Of a stretch of DNA of 64,000 bases, positions 1 through 13,100 are shown piece by piece; the first letter of the stretch is position 1, and every line of letters starts with the position of its first letter. Source of the DNA: Daphnia carinata (Eukaryota; Arthropoda; Branchiopoda; Diplostraca; Daphniidae); the NCBI RefSeq assembly GCF_022539665.2, contig NC_081333.1, forward strand, positions 9,484,971-9,548,970, written 5' to 3'. Below the pieces are notes generated by a model. It was not told where the DNA came from. It did not search any database and saw only the letters and a program-made list of their open reading frames with translations. A program made the translations under genes and the position numbers.

Positions 1-3000
1 GTCTATACTATGTGACTGTTGGTTGGGTGGGGTAGGCGATCCGGAGGGTTCGGGAGCCGACTAAGAGTTGCCGTGCCTTCAGTCGAACGATCGACGCTCG
101 CTAGAACGGTTGCTACCACACTTCGTTCTTACCGTTGCAGTTGGAGAGGCCAAGTTCGGCGCTTATTATATTCGTGTGGCTTTGAACTAGCGTGTGTTGT
201 TTCAAGTGCTCCCTAGAAAAAAACAATCGTGATCTAAGAAGGTGATATAACTGCAGTCGATCAAACAGTTATTTCGATGGGCCAATCATGTCTCTGATCA
301 TCCTATTTCTGTGAAGAAAAAAGAAAGAGAACATCCATCGCAAGGTAAATTTATGTCTAGACAGCGAAATTCCATGGATCTGAATGGTCCGCCTTTAGGA
401 TGTAATGCGCGTTTTAAATGAGTCATGAACTCGTTTAGAATGATTGCAGGGACAGTAGCGTGCTGCATATGGAATGGGTCTGTTGGCACTCCACGTCTGC
501 ATGTTTGTCCTTTATTTCCGGAATTTTGTTCTGCGGTTTCATGCGCGTCACTCCTCCCGCCTTTCTATTTACACGAGCCGTTTTCTGAATCCTAAGTTTT
601 CAGTCTGTACAAACACAAGAATGGGGAACCGCAGCGAGAAAAAAAAAAAAGAGGAACTTAAAACCATTTGTATAGCAAAAAAACGGAAGAAACGGACGCT
701 TTTTGTGTGAATACGTTTGTCATCCGCGGGATTCTGCTTTTACTGCGTTTCGCCGGAATATTATGTGAGCATCGCTCTATAAGTTTTACGCAAAGAAAAG
801 CGTCAGCAGTTGAGGGTGGGGGGAAGAATAAAGAATTTCCGATTCTCTTTCTTTTGCTCTTTGCGTAAGTAGTAGTTACTTAGAGCGAACGTCATCGAGT
901 TGGGTTTTTTTTTTTTTTAGACCCACCAAAAAACTACAACACCCAATTCCGGATTCTTTGGTGAAATGAAAGAGGAATGGGTGAGAGGTCGTGACAAGGG
1001 AAACATACTTCAACTGCCGGTGCCGTCCTCGACGGAACGAATGGCGGGTACAACACTACTACTCGATTGCGCAATTCCCTTGCTAGCAATCTGCTTTTCT
1101 GGAACATTCACTTCGTGTGTTTTCCTCGCTCTGTTCCGACGTTGTCCTATATGAGGAGAACAAAATCAAACAAGCAACAGGGGAGAAAAATCTTTTTTTA
1201 AGTTGCCCTTTTTTGTTTTCCCCAAGTGATACGGAAGTCTATCTGTAGTGAGGCTGTCATCTTCCGCCTTTCCGCAACGTAGTCCAGTCAACATGCTGAC
1301 CGGGAGTCAAAAAGAAACAGTGGACTGGTGTGTGTCAAACGAGCTCATGAAAGGTATAATGAAAAAAAGTGAAAATAGACGATCGGAGTAGAGAAAAAGC
1401 TGGTAAGAGAAGGTGAGACATACAGCTCCATTCAGAAGTGGCTCATCGACGTAGCCCTTTGGGATGGAAAGGGACACGTTTTCCCGAAATTGCTTAGCAA
1501 CCTCCACGGTGTCTTTCTCCCTTCTTTATCTTCGTTCATGTGTAAACCGTATCCTTATATTTTTCAACCCATCTGTTCACCTCTGCTGGGTCCCAGACGC
1601 GTTGCCCGTTTCCATATTCCTCTTTTGCTCGCTTTGAAGTGCAGTCATATTTCGCGTTGCGTCCAATTCCACTGGTTCCGCATGAACACGTGAAACGACA
1701 GAACCAGAAGAGAAAACAGAAACTCCTCAAAGAGAAATGAATTCTTTATCCTACTGGAAAAACGTCACAAACAGAGAGATTATAATGATGCGGGGGAAGG
1801 ACCCTGCTGCTTTTTTCGCCCTGACTGCACCATTTGACTATGGGAAAAGCTATTTTTAAAACGAACTATTCGCTTACAAAGCGCAACATTGAAAATAGAT
1901 TTCCCGTGGATCAGCTGTGAAATTTAAAACAAAGCAGAAATTCTAGGATTGCATTTTACTGCGATGCACTGGACCATGTTGAAATTGATGATTCTGTTTT
2001 GATGAATCATCATGAATGTATCGACCGCCTACGATGATCAGCAAAGCTGAACAAAGTGTTCCCACTCGGCGGAACCCAGATGGGAACAAAGCGTAACAGC
2101 AACATCTCGCCCTAAGGTTTTTAAAGAAGAACCAAAACATAAAAAGAAAAGAAGAAGAGACTAGACGTGGCTACAGGCATACGTAACTCAGGGGAACCAA
2201 CGACAACGACTAGAACAGGAGCTCAAAAGAACTTTTTGCATAATTTTAGGAATCGAATCCCAAGTGCTGTGTACAGAGATAGCTTGTACAGGCGACACCC
2301 TCGTCATCCAAGCGACCTTAACATACAGTCTTTTATACGTACGTGTACAGTGAAAATGGGGGCAAAAAGATACACTACAAATTTTTTTAAGAAAACAAAT
2401 TCTGATTCAAGAGGGACGCTGTGTGCATGGGCAGTCATGCTCGTATAGAGCTAGTCAGCATATAGAAACGCAGATGGGGGTGGGGGAGTTCGAGGCCGAT
2501 CGATGCACACATATATGAAAAGTCTTCTTTTTATTTTTCAAGGAAATATCGCCCTTAGTTTCTTCATCACTTTCTCGCCATCTTGCTTTGTTCTTCATTT
2601 CTTTTCTTCCATCTGTTTATATATTGAGGAAAAGAAGGGGAGCCCTTCGTTATGCGCTTGGTTTAACTTCCTCGACATCTTACTGCCATTTCCGACTCAA
2701 CGGCTGCCATTACCATTTAGGTCCACGCCATCCAACCAGCGTTATACTTTGCTCTCCCTTTTTCTTCTTAATCCCAACTGCTTTTGCTGTGCCTTTCCAC
2801 GCTCCTGCTGAATTAAACGACAGGCACGCCCATCTACCCTACAAAGAAAGGCTGAACATGTTCCTCGATGGAGTGTTGATACTTTTTTTCTTTTGGAATG
2901 AAATTCGGTTACAGAAATTAAGTTTTGGTTGAATGAAGATATGGTACGTTAATAATTGGATGCGAACTTGACTCTTTTCTTTGTGGAGTACGTTATTGTT

Positions 3001-4917
3001 TGGCTGCAGTCCTCACGGTTGAACGAGACGGAAGTCAAACACTGACGCAATCAATAGGCTATCTCATTAGCCATGCAAGATACTCAACACAGTAAATCAT
3101 CCCTCTTTATATGTACGTCATGTTGCTTGACTCGGTATATCAGATATATAATAGAGCTGATCTTCCGGAGATTTCAACGATCTGCCATTTCGTGATCTAT
3201 TATAGTCACTGTGCAAATAGCAGAAATAGCGATAGCGACGGATGCATTAATGTTTGATTCTGATGGTATTATGCCGTACCGGATGGCCAAGCTTCTAGCG
3301 ACGCAGCACGAAATCCCCGTAATAAACGCACAAGATCGTAAAGCAGCATATAAATAATACTGAAAAGGAAGCAACCGTTGAAAAGGCCGCCATTTTGGGT
3401 GCCGTTCGCCCAACGAGAGTCACGTCAGCCGACTTGTTCCCGATGTTATAAAGTATCGAGGTAACAAAAATTCCCCTGTCGGGTCTACCTACGGTGGACA
3501 AAAGCCAAAACACGACACGCAGGCACAGCGAACTGGGTTGTTTTTTACAACCATAGATCTATATATGGATTATTTTTTGGCGTCCCAGAGTTGCTGGTGT
3601 GGCGCAACATGCAGCAAAGGTTGTTTTTTTAGAGGAGCGCTTTATTATGCAAATATTTCGTGCTGTATATATTTTCAAATTGTGTTGGCTTTACTGCGAA
3701 CCGTCTCTCGCTGCTTCCAGCTCCAAATGCCAAAGACAAGGAACCGTCATTTCCACCGAAGTCGGATGAAACTACACAACTGAATGTGTTTGTGTTTTGG
3801 TGAAATGTGTTTGTTTGCTGCTTTTACTGCGTCACGCAATTGATGAGCGATTCAAACCAGGCGACCAACATTTTAGATGGAGTTTTTATTTATTTTTGTT
3901 AGTCGGGTTTTTTTTAGCGCAACGATCGTGGGTGAGTCCCGCTTTGTTGATTGTTTACATTTCTGCTTGAAATTGTTTTCCCCGTTCGTGCACGAGTCTA
4001 ACGTTTAAAGCAAAATTTCACAGTAAATTGAATTTCTTTGTCACGACGGCGATCGATTGAATCTCTCCTTCCTGAATAAGAAGAAAGGCCACTTGAAAAT
4101 CGATTGTCGATTACCTGTCGATTGCACCAAGAAAAACGAAAATCGTTTCTTAAATCGTTCAAACGAGTAAATTGGCAGTAATTGGACGTCATTCTATTGC
4201 CCAGACGTTCAGACAGTCTGAATCCGTCTGGAATAACGACTCCTGTTCAAAAATGAATACAAATGGAGCTAGAAATTTGTAGCTGAACGATTGCGACAGA
4301 TGATGCCCAACACAATCTGCGCGTCTATCTCCTTTATGATGATCGACACGTTGAACCGTCTGTGGCCTTCTTACAACATGCGTCGTGCAAATCGAAAAAA
4401 ATCTTCAATCATTGTTGCTAAACAAGGGAGATAGACCATAATTAACTCTCGCTCGATGTAGCTCATTACTGGCCAGAGTAATTCATATACGTTACGTGTA
4501 TATTCATTACCGCAACGTAATAAACACCAAAACTATCGAACTCTTTGGAGCATCCTAACGAGCTTACCGTGAATGTCACTGCTGTTATTAATACTCGTTC
4601 TTTTGTGGTAAAAGATCCACCAAAGGAATACATCTCCCCTGCAAGATGTCTATAGGAATCAAGGGAACATAGAGCGTGTGAAATGATATCGTTGGTAACG
4701 AAAGAAATTTATTTTGCGACAGTCTGTCTACGTAGACGTTGAGGTCACGTGCACAGCTGGGCTTTCCTTGTAACGATGAACGTCTTTGTCTTTCGAGTTG
4801 GATTGTTTATGCTTTATGTAGTACAACATTCTCATGTCCTCTGTACATTATCCGATACACAGTGCCTCAGCATCTGGAGGAAGCTATTTTCAAGCGGAGG
4901 CGTTTCGATCTAACGTC
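1..4917. other. Intergenic region, no gene recognised
   Basis: AT-rich sequence with many poly-T and poly-A runs. Open frames on both strands are short (under about 115 codons), overlap one another, lack flanking splice sites that join in phase, and resemble no protein family I know. The first 200 bases are more GC-rich and could be an exon of a gene lying to the left, but no donor site or protein similarity supports that. The right end may hold the promoter and leader of the Ly6 gene; no TATA box stands out. Confidence 0.6.
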
Positions 4918-7900
4918 ATGAACCGACATCACCATCCGTTGGTTGCATCATTCCAAACAGCCGGATCGTTGACGTGTTTCTTCTTCTTCCTGTTTATTCT
5001 ACCGCAGTTTTTCATCACCACAGGTACTGCTTGTGTGTGTGTGTACGTTATGCTAGTCGACAATGAAATGGATAGATTGTTTTGATTATGGTCTGGCAAG
5101 CAGTCAACGCAATCGATTGCTTCAAATGCGTCTCCGTCAACGGCGAGAATCCCGCCTGCGAGGACCCGTTCCACAATAACTTCACCAGCGATCTACTAGA
5201 ATCGCCCTGCATGGGCGGACGTAAAAACCGCAATGGTCTCTTCCCAGCCACAGCATGTCTCAAGCTCGCCGGTCGTTACGGTATTATTATCATAATAAAT
5301 TACACGCATCATCAGATAACTGGACTTTTGCTTCCGCGTCCGCGCCCTTTTTTTTTATCGACGGCAGTTGCATATTCTACTGTGTAGCCTAAGGCATGAT
5401 GGATATATTTTTTTTCAAATCTTATCTTTTTTTTTTGAAAGGAAAGTTTTCTGTTGAATAGTTGTATTGGGAAAATTGTTAGCGATTCAATTTTTATGGA
5501 TCAAGGGGAAAGAAAAGAAGAGTTCATGTGCATGTATACCGTACCTGCTGACTGAATATCGATTAACGTTTAGTCCTTGTGGTCCTCCGGAAATGGGTAT
5601 CATTATATCCTTCTGGGAAAAAAAAAATAAAGAATCGGTAGAAAACGGCGCTCGTGATAGATGTGGATGCGGTACATAGCTCAGAATAGTAATGTTCTAT
5701 TTTTCCGTTTCATATTTTGGGGTTTTTTCCTTATTGGTAGGAGGGCGTTTTTCTTATTGCGTGCCCCAAAAATATGAAAATTATCTTTTCCTGTAGGACA
5801 TACTGCACAGAGCTAATACCTATATAGTCGCCGTTCTATGTCCATAGAAAGAAAAGTGTCTTTTTTTTATCGAATCATTATTTTTGATAAAAAATGACAT
5901 ATCTTACACACAGCGATTGATTTATGTGCGTGCAGCAAGTATCCCAGTTAGAAATGTCAGAAATAATCAAGACGAAAGGGAGGAAAAACATCCTGTACGA
6001 AATAAAAGTGCTCCAAGAAGATGAAGAAAAATAAAAGACTAGCAAAAAATATATATGTTTGGGTCTCGTGAGCATTAACTTATAAAATGAGGCTTTTACA
6101 ATATTTAGCAAGACGAACTTGAAATGGGCCTAGAACTCGTTAACTGGGTAATAAATGCTGGGCTGTGTGTGTCATAATAGACTATAGCAGGATCTCCCTC
6201 CCCACATTTTCTTGTAGGATGATTTTGTTTTTTTTATCAAGTTGGATATATTAGGCTTTCGTTTACTATGCATAATATTGTGTCTTTGAGAGAAAGGGGA
6301 AAATTAGGAACAAAAGAACAGCTGCGTTCGACTGTGTGGTGGCACATCGATCCGTCGTTTTAAAATAAAATCCTAGGACCCAAGATATAGATAAAAGAAA
6401 GAGAAAAGATTGGTTTAACTATGCAAACGCTACTGCGATGAAATAGCCACCGTTGGCCAAATCTTGACGGCGCAATGATATTGAAACAAAGGCTATTAAA
6501 TTCGCTTTATTCATTTCAGTTTCAATTGCTGACTGTTTTAGCATTAGGCCTATTCATGTCATTTTGAATCTTTTAATCAGCGACGGTTACTTCCGAAGGG
6601 GTCATGGAACCGTCAACACATGTTTACTAATTACGAGCGGTATAATTGGGACGAAAGCGAAGGCCTAGTTGGCTAATATGATTCTTATTAAAACGCGCTT
6701 CACTATGAGGAATGCCTGTAAGGCAAATGTTAGACTATTCCTTATAGGCTACACTATAATTCGACTAACAGAGTGTTTAAATGTAACATGTTGATAGAAC
6801 TCAACTTGGATAACTAAACAAGTGACCAACAGTTTCAATGTTTATTAAATATTTAATGAAACATAAACACTGCTTAAAGAAAAAACACAAAGAAAGGATG
6901 CTTGGTTGAAGAGCTAAAAATTAGGATGTGCAAACGGAACACTTCGTTAAGTTCTTTCGTTCATGCTGGGCGAAAAAACGGCGGAATTGCCGGAAACTCA
7001 TAGGGGTGGAACTCTTTGCCATTGGGGTCAACATCCTAATCCGGAATAGACTAACAAACACATAAGGAAAAAAAGTAAAAAAAAAAATAATAATAATAGA
7101 AAAATTAGGAGGTTAGTAACGCAGTCAACAGATTGGCAACAGCTCGGTGGATACCACAAATCAAAAAACTTATTCGATATTATTTTTGAAAAAGAGGAGA
7201 CATTAAACATAGGAATACTAATCAGCGGGCTTGACTATTCTTGTAAAAAATTAAAGCCTTGCAAGTTTTTAATTATAGAAACTTTTTGGGGAATTGTTAA
7301 AGGTTAGGAGCTATAGCAACAATAATTTAGGCTGGCTTTTCGTTCAGAAGCATCTCCCTTTCACCTTAAAAAACTGGATCAAAGAAAAGAACGATTTCTT
7401 TTGCCTTGTTTCACCCGCACAGTAGACGACGTCAGCTGCAAAGTTCTTGTAGAAGAAAAGAAAAAGTTCAGGTAGTTAAAAAATGTTAGTTGTAAACTGT
7501 TAGAAATTTGTCCTTTTGATCTACGCTTTACTTTAAATCTTTCAAAAATGTAATCTTAAATCGTAGTATTGCAACATTTAGGAGACACAACAATGTAATA
7601 TGGTGCATATTCGACGAGCCTTTTGTTTTGTTTTAGCGTCTTATTTATTGCTTGTGCATTAAGTATTGTATTTGATGGATCTTGTGCAACTGTTGCCATG
7701 ACAAGGAGGGGCAATACCGAAATGTCTAACTAATTGAACGTGCTTTTTTTTGTGCTGCCATCGATTTCACGACAACGTCCACGAGTTTCAGCTGATGGTA
7801 ATTACGAAAAAATGGTGATTCGTACCTGCGCCCTGGATTCCGGTTCATTGACACTTGACACGGAACTCGTCCGAATGTCCCATTGTGGCAGTTTCGTTCT

Positions 7901-10184
7901 GGACGGAAGGTCAGCCACTGATATATCCATCAAGTCAACTCCTCTTTTCTCTTTCTGTCCCTAATCCCAGACTCCGATCAATATTAATGCGATATAGTAA
8001 AACTGTCGAGAAGAGAGAGGGTCTCAAACCAGGTGCGTTTCCCCAACAACGATCGTTCGCGTTCGATCGCGATAAATCCGACGTGTGCGTTCTTTATACT
8101 TTAAGCCATCCATCTTTCAGCGAAGATCTTGCGTGAGCACGGTGCACCCTCCTCTACCATCCGATCGAGAACTGAAAGAATAGTAATTGCGTAACCGGAA
8201 AAACGAATAGCAGCTGTTATCCATTAGTTTTTTTTTAACAGGCAGAAGGGGATTCTAGAATCGGTATATGGAACAACATGTTCCGTTGAGCATGCACTCA
8301 ATCGATTTAAAACATATAGGTTTGATTAGTCATTGATGTTTTCATCTCTTTTTTTTTTGTGTGTGTGTGTTTCCCTTGTTTTTCTTTTTTTGGTTCACAT
8401 TGGTCAACGCTTCACGAACGACGTCCGATCACGTAATAGACGATACGGGCGAAACGATAGTAGTTAGAGGTTGTGCTCTGGACAGTGGCACGTTGACGAC
8501 CGATACAGAAATCATACGCATGTCTCACTGCGGCGGATTGTACTTTGACGACAGGTAATTAAAAGAAAAATCAACTATCCCGGTTTCATCCGATTGCTAT
8601 TCCGAGATATCCTTAGATCCATCGCATGCACCATCATCAATCTAACACAGTTCAGATTGCCTTCCATCCCTTGACGCTCTATCGAATTTCTTATTTTGCA
8701 TTTCGTGCACACGTTTTCGATTATGTTCGCAAGCATGTGATATGGAATTCCCTGTAAACCACGTACCTCTTCTTGGATGTAAGTTTGAACGCAATGTATT
8801 GATGCCTCAGGAAAACAACTGTGTTCTATTCTGCCTGCGTCGTTCACTCTTCTTTCTGTTTACCCAAAGCTATAAACAAGTGTTTGAGACTGTTGTCGTG
8901 CATCCAATACAAACTCATAGACTATATGTGTACAGTTACATGGCCCATCAATTTGTTTATGTGACAAAGAACAAAGACGGTACTGCCTAGTACGAAATAG
9001 AAACCAACTTTTTACTACATCTCCTTATATATATACGGCGTCTGTTTGTTGTTCAACTCAAAACAATCAACTGCGTATTTTTCGGCAGATGAAAACACTA
9101 AAGGTCGTGCCAATGGTGCTCGCACTCAGGCTTTACCCGGCTATAAACATTGGGGTTCCCAAAAAAAAAAAGAAAAAAAAGAAAAAACGGTGTCAGCAGT
9201 GAGATATCCAAACGGTTTAGCTATTGAAATTCAAACGCGCAGTGCAAATGCTCGCTGAAGCGATTGATTGAGCCTGCCTTCACTCTGTCCGACAAAAGAG
9301 ATTGCCAGCATGAGGCAATGCATGGCTTGATGGATTACGGCGGCATCATCACTCTCACTCACGCCCCCTCTATAAATATATGTACCGCTCACGCACAGCA
9401 CTCTTCCCACTGAAGTCGTTCTATACACACGGCAAGCTTTTTTTTTTGTTATGTATTCAATATAGCTCTCGCTCTTCATTTTCAACACTTTTTTTTTTTC
9501 ACGAGTCTTTCACAATGTTATTATTATTTTTTTTCTGTCTACGTGCCTTTTGTGTTACGAAAAAAAAAAAATCGTTCACAGACGGCGAAGGATGGAGGGC
9601 TCTCAAAGCGAGTGAACCGGGAGAGCTCGCTTCGTGTCTGCGTCTATTTTTCACGTTTGCACAATGACGATACCATAAAGCATACATCACTAATATACAG
9701 GGCTAACTGTGTATCAAAATTCATATATCGCTACTGAGTTCACGAAACTACATTCCAACCCTGTTTTATTTTATTTGGCTTGGTTCAATTCAATTTGAAA
9801 GTTTTACCATTTAACGTAAATTCTCGGTACTGGCTGGCTAACATTGTACTTTCTTTGACCATTCTAAAAAAAAAAGAAATTAATAGAACTCTCTCTTTTG
9901 ATTTGGTGACACTTATTCCAATCCTTTATAAAGCTTTCGCCTTGTTGTGTATTGTAACAATTTGGAGGGGGGGGGGCGATTGATGTCTTGGCCTTTTTTT
10001 GCTGGTAGCTTCAATTATCTTATTTGCGGTCTATAGGTACGTCAACGGTTGCCTTCAGAGCTGCGATGACGGCGACGGGTGCAACAGGGCGCCAGATCGT
10101 TCCAGCTGGTTGCGGATGGCCGCTGCCTCGGCCACATTCTCTCTCATCTTTGGCTGCAGAATACCCTTTCATGTTTTACGATAA
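4918..10184 (+). CDS. Ly6/uPAR three-finger domain protein, GPI-anchored type, with alternative third exons
   Basis: Coding exons are 4918-5023, 5101-5280 (or 5104-5280), then either 7792-7909 or 8440-8554, then 10037-10184; each mature form is about 182-183 residues. The start at 4918 gives a signal peptide with a Phe/Leu-rich core, predicted to be cut just before IDCFKC. The mature domain has ten cysteines in Ly6 order, from IDCFKC to the closing SCDDGDGCN, and ends in a short hydrophobic tail that could be a GPI attachment signal. Ly6 proteins of this kind sit on the outer cell surface and modulate receptors, channels or junctions in arthropods; the actual partner is unknown. The tail is short and carries Arg residues, so GPI anchoring is likely but not certain. 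An in-frame ATG at 4834 is an alternative start. The domain family is sure; the exact paralogue is not. Confidence 0.85.
5281..7791 (+). other. Long intron 2 of the Ly6 gene
   Basis: AT-rich intron between the constant exon 2 (donor ACG/GTATTA at 5281) and alternative exon 3a. It carries poly-T tracts and poly-A/AT-rich stretches. I see no third copy of exon 3 and no other coding exon in it. Confidence 0.55.
7792..7909 (+). CDS. Ly6 gene, alternative exon 3a
   Basis: This 118-nt exon follows a TTTCAG acceptor and ends at a GTCAGC donor. It completes a codon begun by one base of exon 2 and leaves two bases for exon 4. It encodes the middle of the three-finger domain, including RTCALDSGSLTLDTELVRMS and the cysteine of SHCGSF. 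It is closely similar to exon 3b downstream (3 nt shorter), with substitutions concentrated at the two ends. Using both exons together would shift the frame into exon 4, so only one can be used per transcript. Confidence 0.82.
8440..8554 (+). CDS. Ly6 gene, alternative exon 3b
   Basis: This 115-nt exon lies between a TAATAG acceptor and a GTAATT donor, with the same phases as exon 3a. It encodes RGCALDSGTLTTDTEIIRMS and SHCGGLYFDDR. The core ALDSG.LT.DTE..RMSHCG is shared with exon 3a, so the two arose by tandem exon duplication. Its donor is the stronger of the two, which might make it the default choice. Confidence 0.85.
8555..10036 (+). other. Intron 3 of the Ly6 gene
   Basis: The intron runs from the donor of exon 3b to the CTATAG acceptor of the final exon. 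It has several poly-A/poly-T tracts and no recognisable coding exon. Confidence 0.55.
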
Positions 10185-13100
10185 TATCTACACTTTTTAG
10201 TTATTTCCTTTGTGTTTTTCTTATAGCTGTATAAGGTGAATTCAATCGTGTGTCATTTTTTTCCCGATGACTTTGGCTGGCATTTTCTTTTCTTTTATAT
10301 GGAAAACAAAATATTCTAAGCGTTTCTTAAACCTTTCTTTTTTTTTCAATTTTACTGACTTTTATTAGGTTTTCCTTATTATTCTATTCAAAACTGAATG
10401 TATACATAGACTGCATACTGCGTTTGAAATTTGGAACTTGATTACGTCGTCGGTTCACTAAACGGAGTATTGCTATGTAGAATGATTCAAGAAATATAGT
10501 ATATGACATAAGACATGTAGATGGCAGATTTATACATGCATTTGACTTTTACCGCTGCCAGCGAAACTTGTTTGATGTTTGTCTGCCAAAAATGGTCCTT
10601 CCACCTGATCATCGACCTACATTTTCATTTCTGTTTGTTCAATATTTCATTTTCGTTTGTTTGTTGACCTTTGTTCATTTCTTTTCATTGCATTTCGAAA
10701 CGTCAAAAAGATTCCTACAGCCATTTGCGATACATTTGCAAATAAACTCTGCACAAAATAAATGTACCTTTTGCTTTCTTGGCTGAGTCCTACCCCATAC
10801 GCAGTTCAACCGGCAATATGTTGATTGGTTATTCATTGCTATTTGAACTTTGGGCAATGATTACCAAAGGAAAATAAAATTTAAAAAATATTGAAGACTT
10901 GGCTATATACCACGGCAGGGGACACGTTAACGTGTATGTGCAGCAGCAGCTTAAAGATGTTATCCCCAGTCCATCTAAAATGGATAGACGTGCCGCTGCG
11001 TGCAACAAGAAACAGCCGGCCCAAACAACAAATCGATAGGACTTTATTGTTCTTGGTCCAGCATTAAAATAAAAAAGAAAAGAAAACGAATTCTTGTTTG
11101 TCAGGTCTCTATTACTTTAGCTGGCCATCGTCCGACTCGTTCTCTATACTTGGCTGTTTTGATTGTCGTCGAGTTTTGGGTTTGTCTCTCCAACCCACAT
11201 CAGCTGATCGAATCACCTTTCGTCCAACCGGTTCCCCCCGCAGCGAGCGAAACGATGGGACTGGCTGTTTGATCGAATCAAGCTCGCGCACCTGACCGTG
11301 TCTATATACACACACAAGGCATTTATAGCCAAAGGGCTACACACATACAAAAAAGAGGCCAACTCAAGTGTGTAATAGTCACTAGCGAAAAGCATATATA
11401 CGGCTTGATAAACGTAGGATTGGTTCCGTACAAGGTTGAGCCAGTAATTTAATTTTGTCTGGGTCTGCTAAAAGATAAACATCGATGTTAATCAATTTGA
11501 AAATGACGGACGTCTGGGATCAAGTGCTTCGCACATTTGATGAGACTCTGTTGGAGACCATTCTCTTGACAACATTTGTTGAAAAGACTAATATTGGTCG
11601 TAATGATCGATAGGCCATCAAATTGGCTTCCTTCCTGTGCGCGGCGAAACCGAAAATATGTAAAGAATATGAACCACGGTCCAGTAGTTGATTAGTCGTA
11701 GATGACTTGGGTGATTACGTGCTCGTTCGAGCATAGAGAGTAAACTCAATGCCCTCAAAATTCCGGCCATTAGAGAGAAGCGAAATGTATTCATCAGCAT
11801 CCAATTATTACACGCCAGCAGGCTATACCCTCCTCTTCTTGAATATCATTAATTATTGCACAATACGATGTCGCGGGTAGACGTATCGACCAGCAAAAGC
11901 CACTATGAAAATTCTCAGGAGAAGGGGGACGTTTTACTATAATGCCTTGATCACGCCATTTCCCGCATCTGTCGTGCCATCTGACGAACGTGAGTGATAA
12001 CATTATCAAGATCTTTAGCGGGAAAACCTTGATGCGTGCAACACGAACGCACATAGACCTAAGGCGAATACATTTTTAGGTTTCTCTCTTACGAACCAAT
12101 AAGGCGCAACGGCGGATGAAACGGTGGGCGTGCTGTGTACCTATGTCTGGTGACCCATAAATGATCGATCCATCGCAGCTCGTGACACAGGGACATCAAG
12201 CCATTCGGCACATTTCCTCCGATTCACTTCTATTGTCCTTACTTTCTTGTAAGGAGGGAAAAAAATGTTTACACACACACACACACATATACACTAGACA
12301 ACCGCGTGTGTGTACACGGCTTCCTAAGCCACATGCACATGACGTTTTGTAGATAATATGACGAAGCTTATCGCTCTTGTTTTGTTACGAAGGGTTGTGT
12401 GTGACGAACGCGGTGTGCAAAAGAGCGGCCTGTGTGGGCGACGTTCGTCGACGTGGAAAACAAAACAAACTAGTCGGAAAGGAACGGTATGAGAAAAAAA
12501 AAAGGAAAAAGAAAGTCAACAAGTCTTTTCCTGATAAGTTTACTTGATAGTGAAAAGTGAAGCAGGGGGGGGGGGGAATAGAAAAGAAAGAAAATTTGGG
12601 ATTTTTTGTTTCGCTGTTTTTACAAGAACTTTTACTTCCTTCTGACGAAGAGTTTTCAAATTGAAACGACATTTTTTCCTCATTTTCTTTTTGTTTGAAA
12701 TGGGAAGAAGACGAAAGAAGCGGAGTGGCTGTGAATAAATACTAACTAACGCAATCAATGAGCGAGCAAGTGACTGCGTAGGGACGGGAGTGACGTCAGA
12801 GTTCAATAGCCACACTGAACGACGGACTTCTTACGACGGAACAAGAGAAAAAACTACGCCCACAAAATAGATTTTTTTTTTTTTTTAAGGTAGCCGGCTA
12901 TGTTGCGATGACGTCTTTCGGTTGTTAAGGAGACGCGCATTGAAGGCGGGTTATCCAACGTTCATTTCCAAGACGTCACGTTAACCATAACTGTTTTTTC
13001 GTTTTTCGCAATGAATGGGGCGGACTTTCATTCGCTATGCAAATTCACAGTTATAAAAAAAACTAAGCATCCTCGACCGCATTTCTAAACTGGCACTTTT

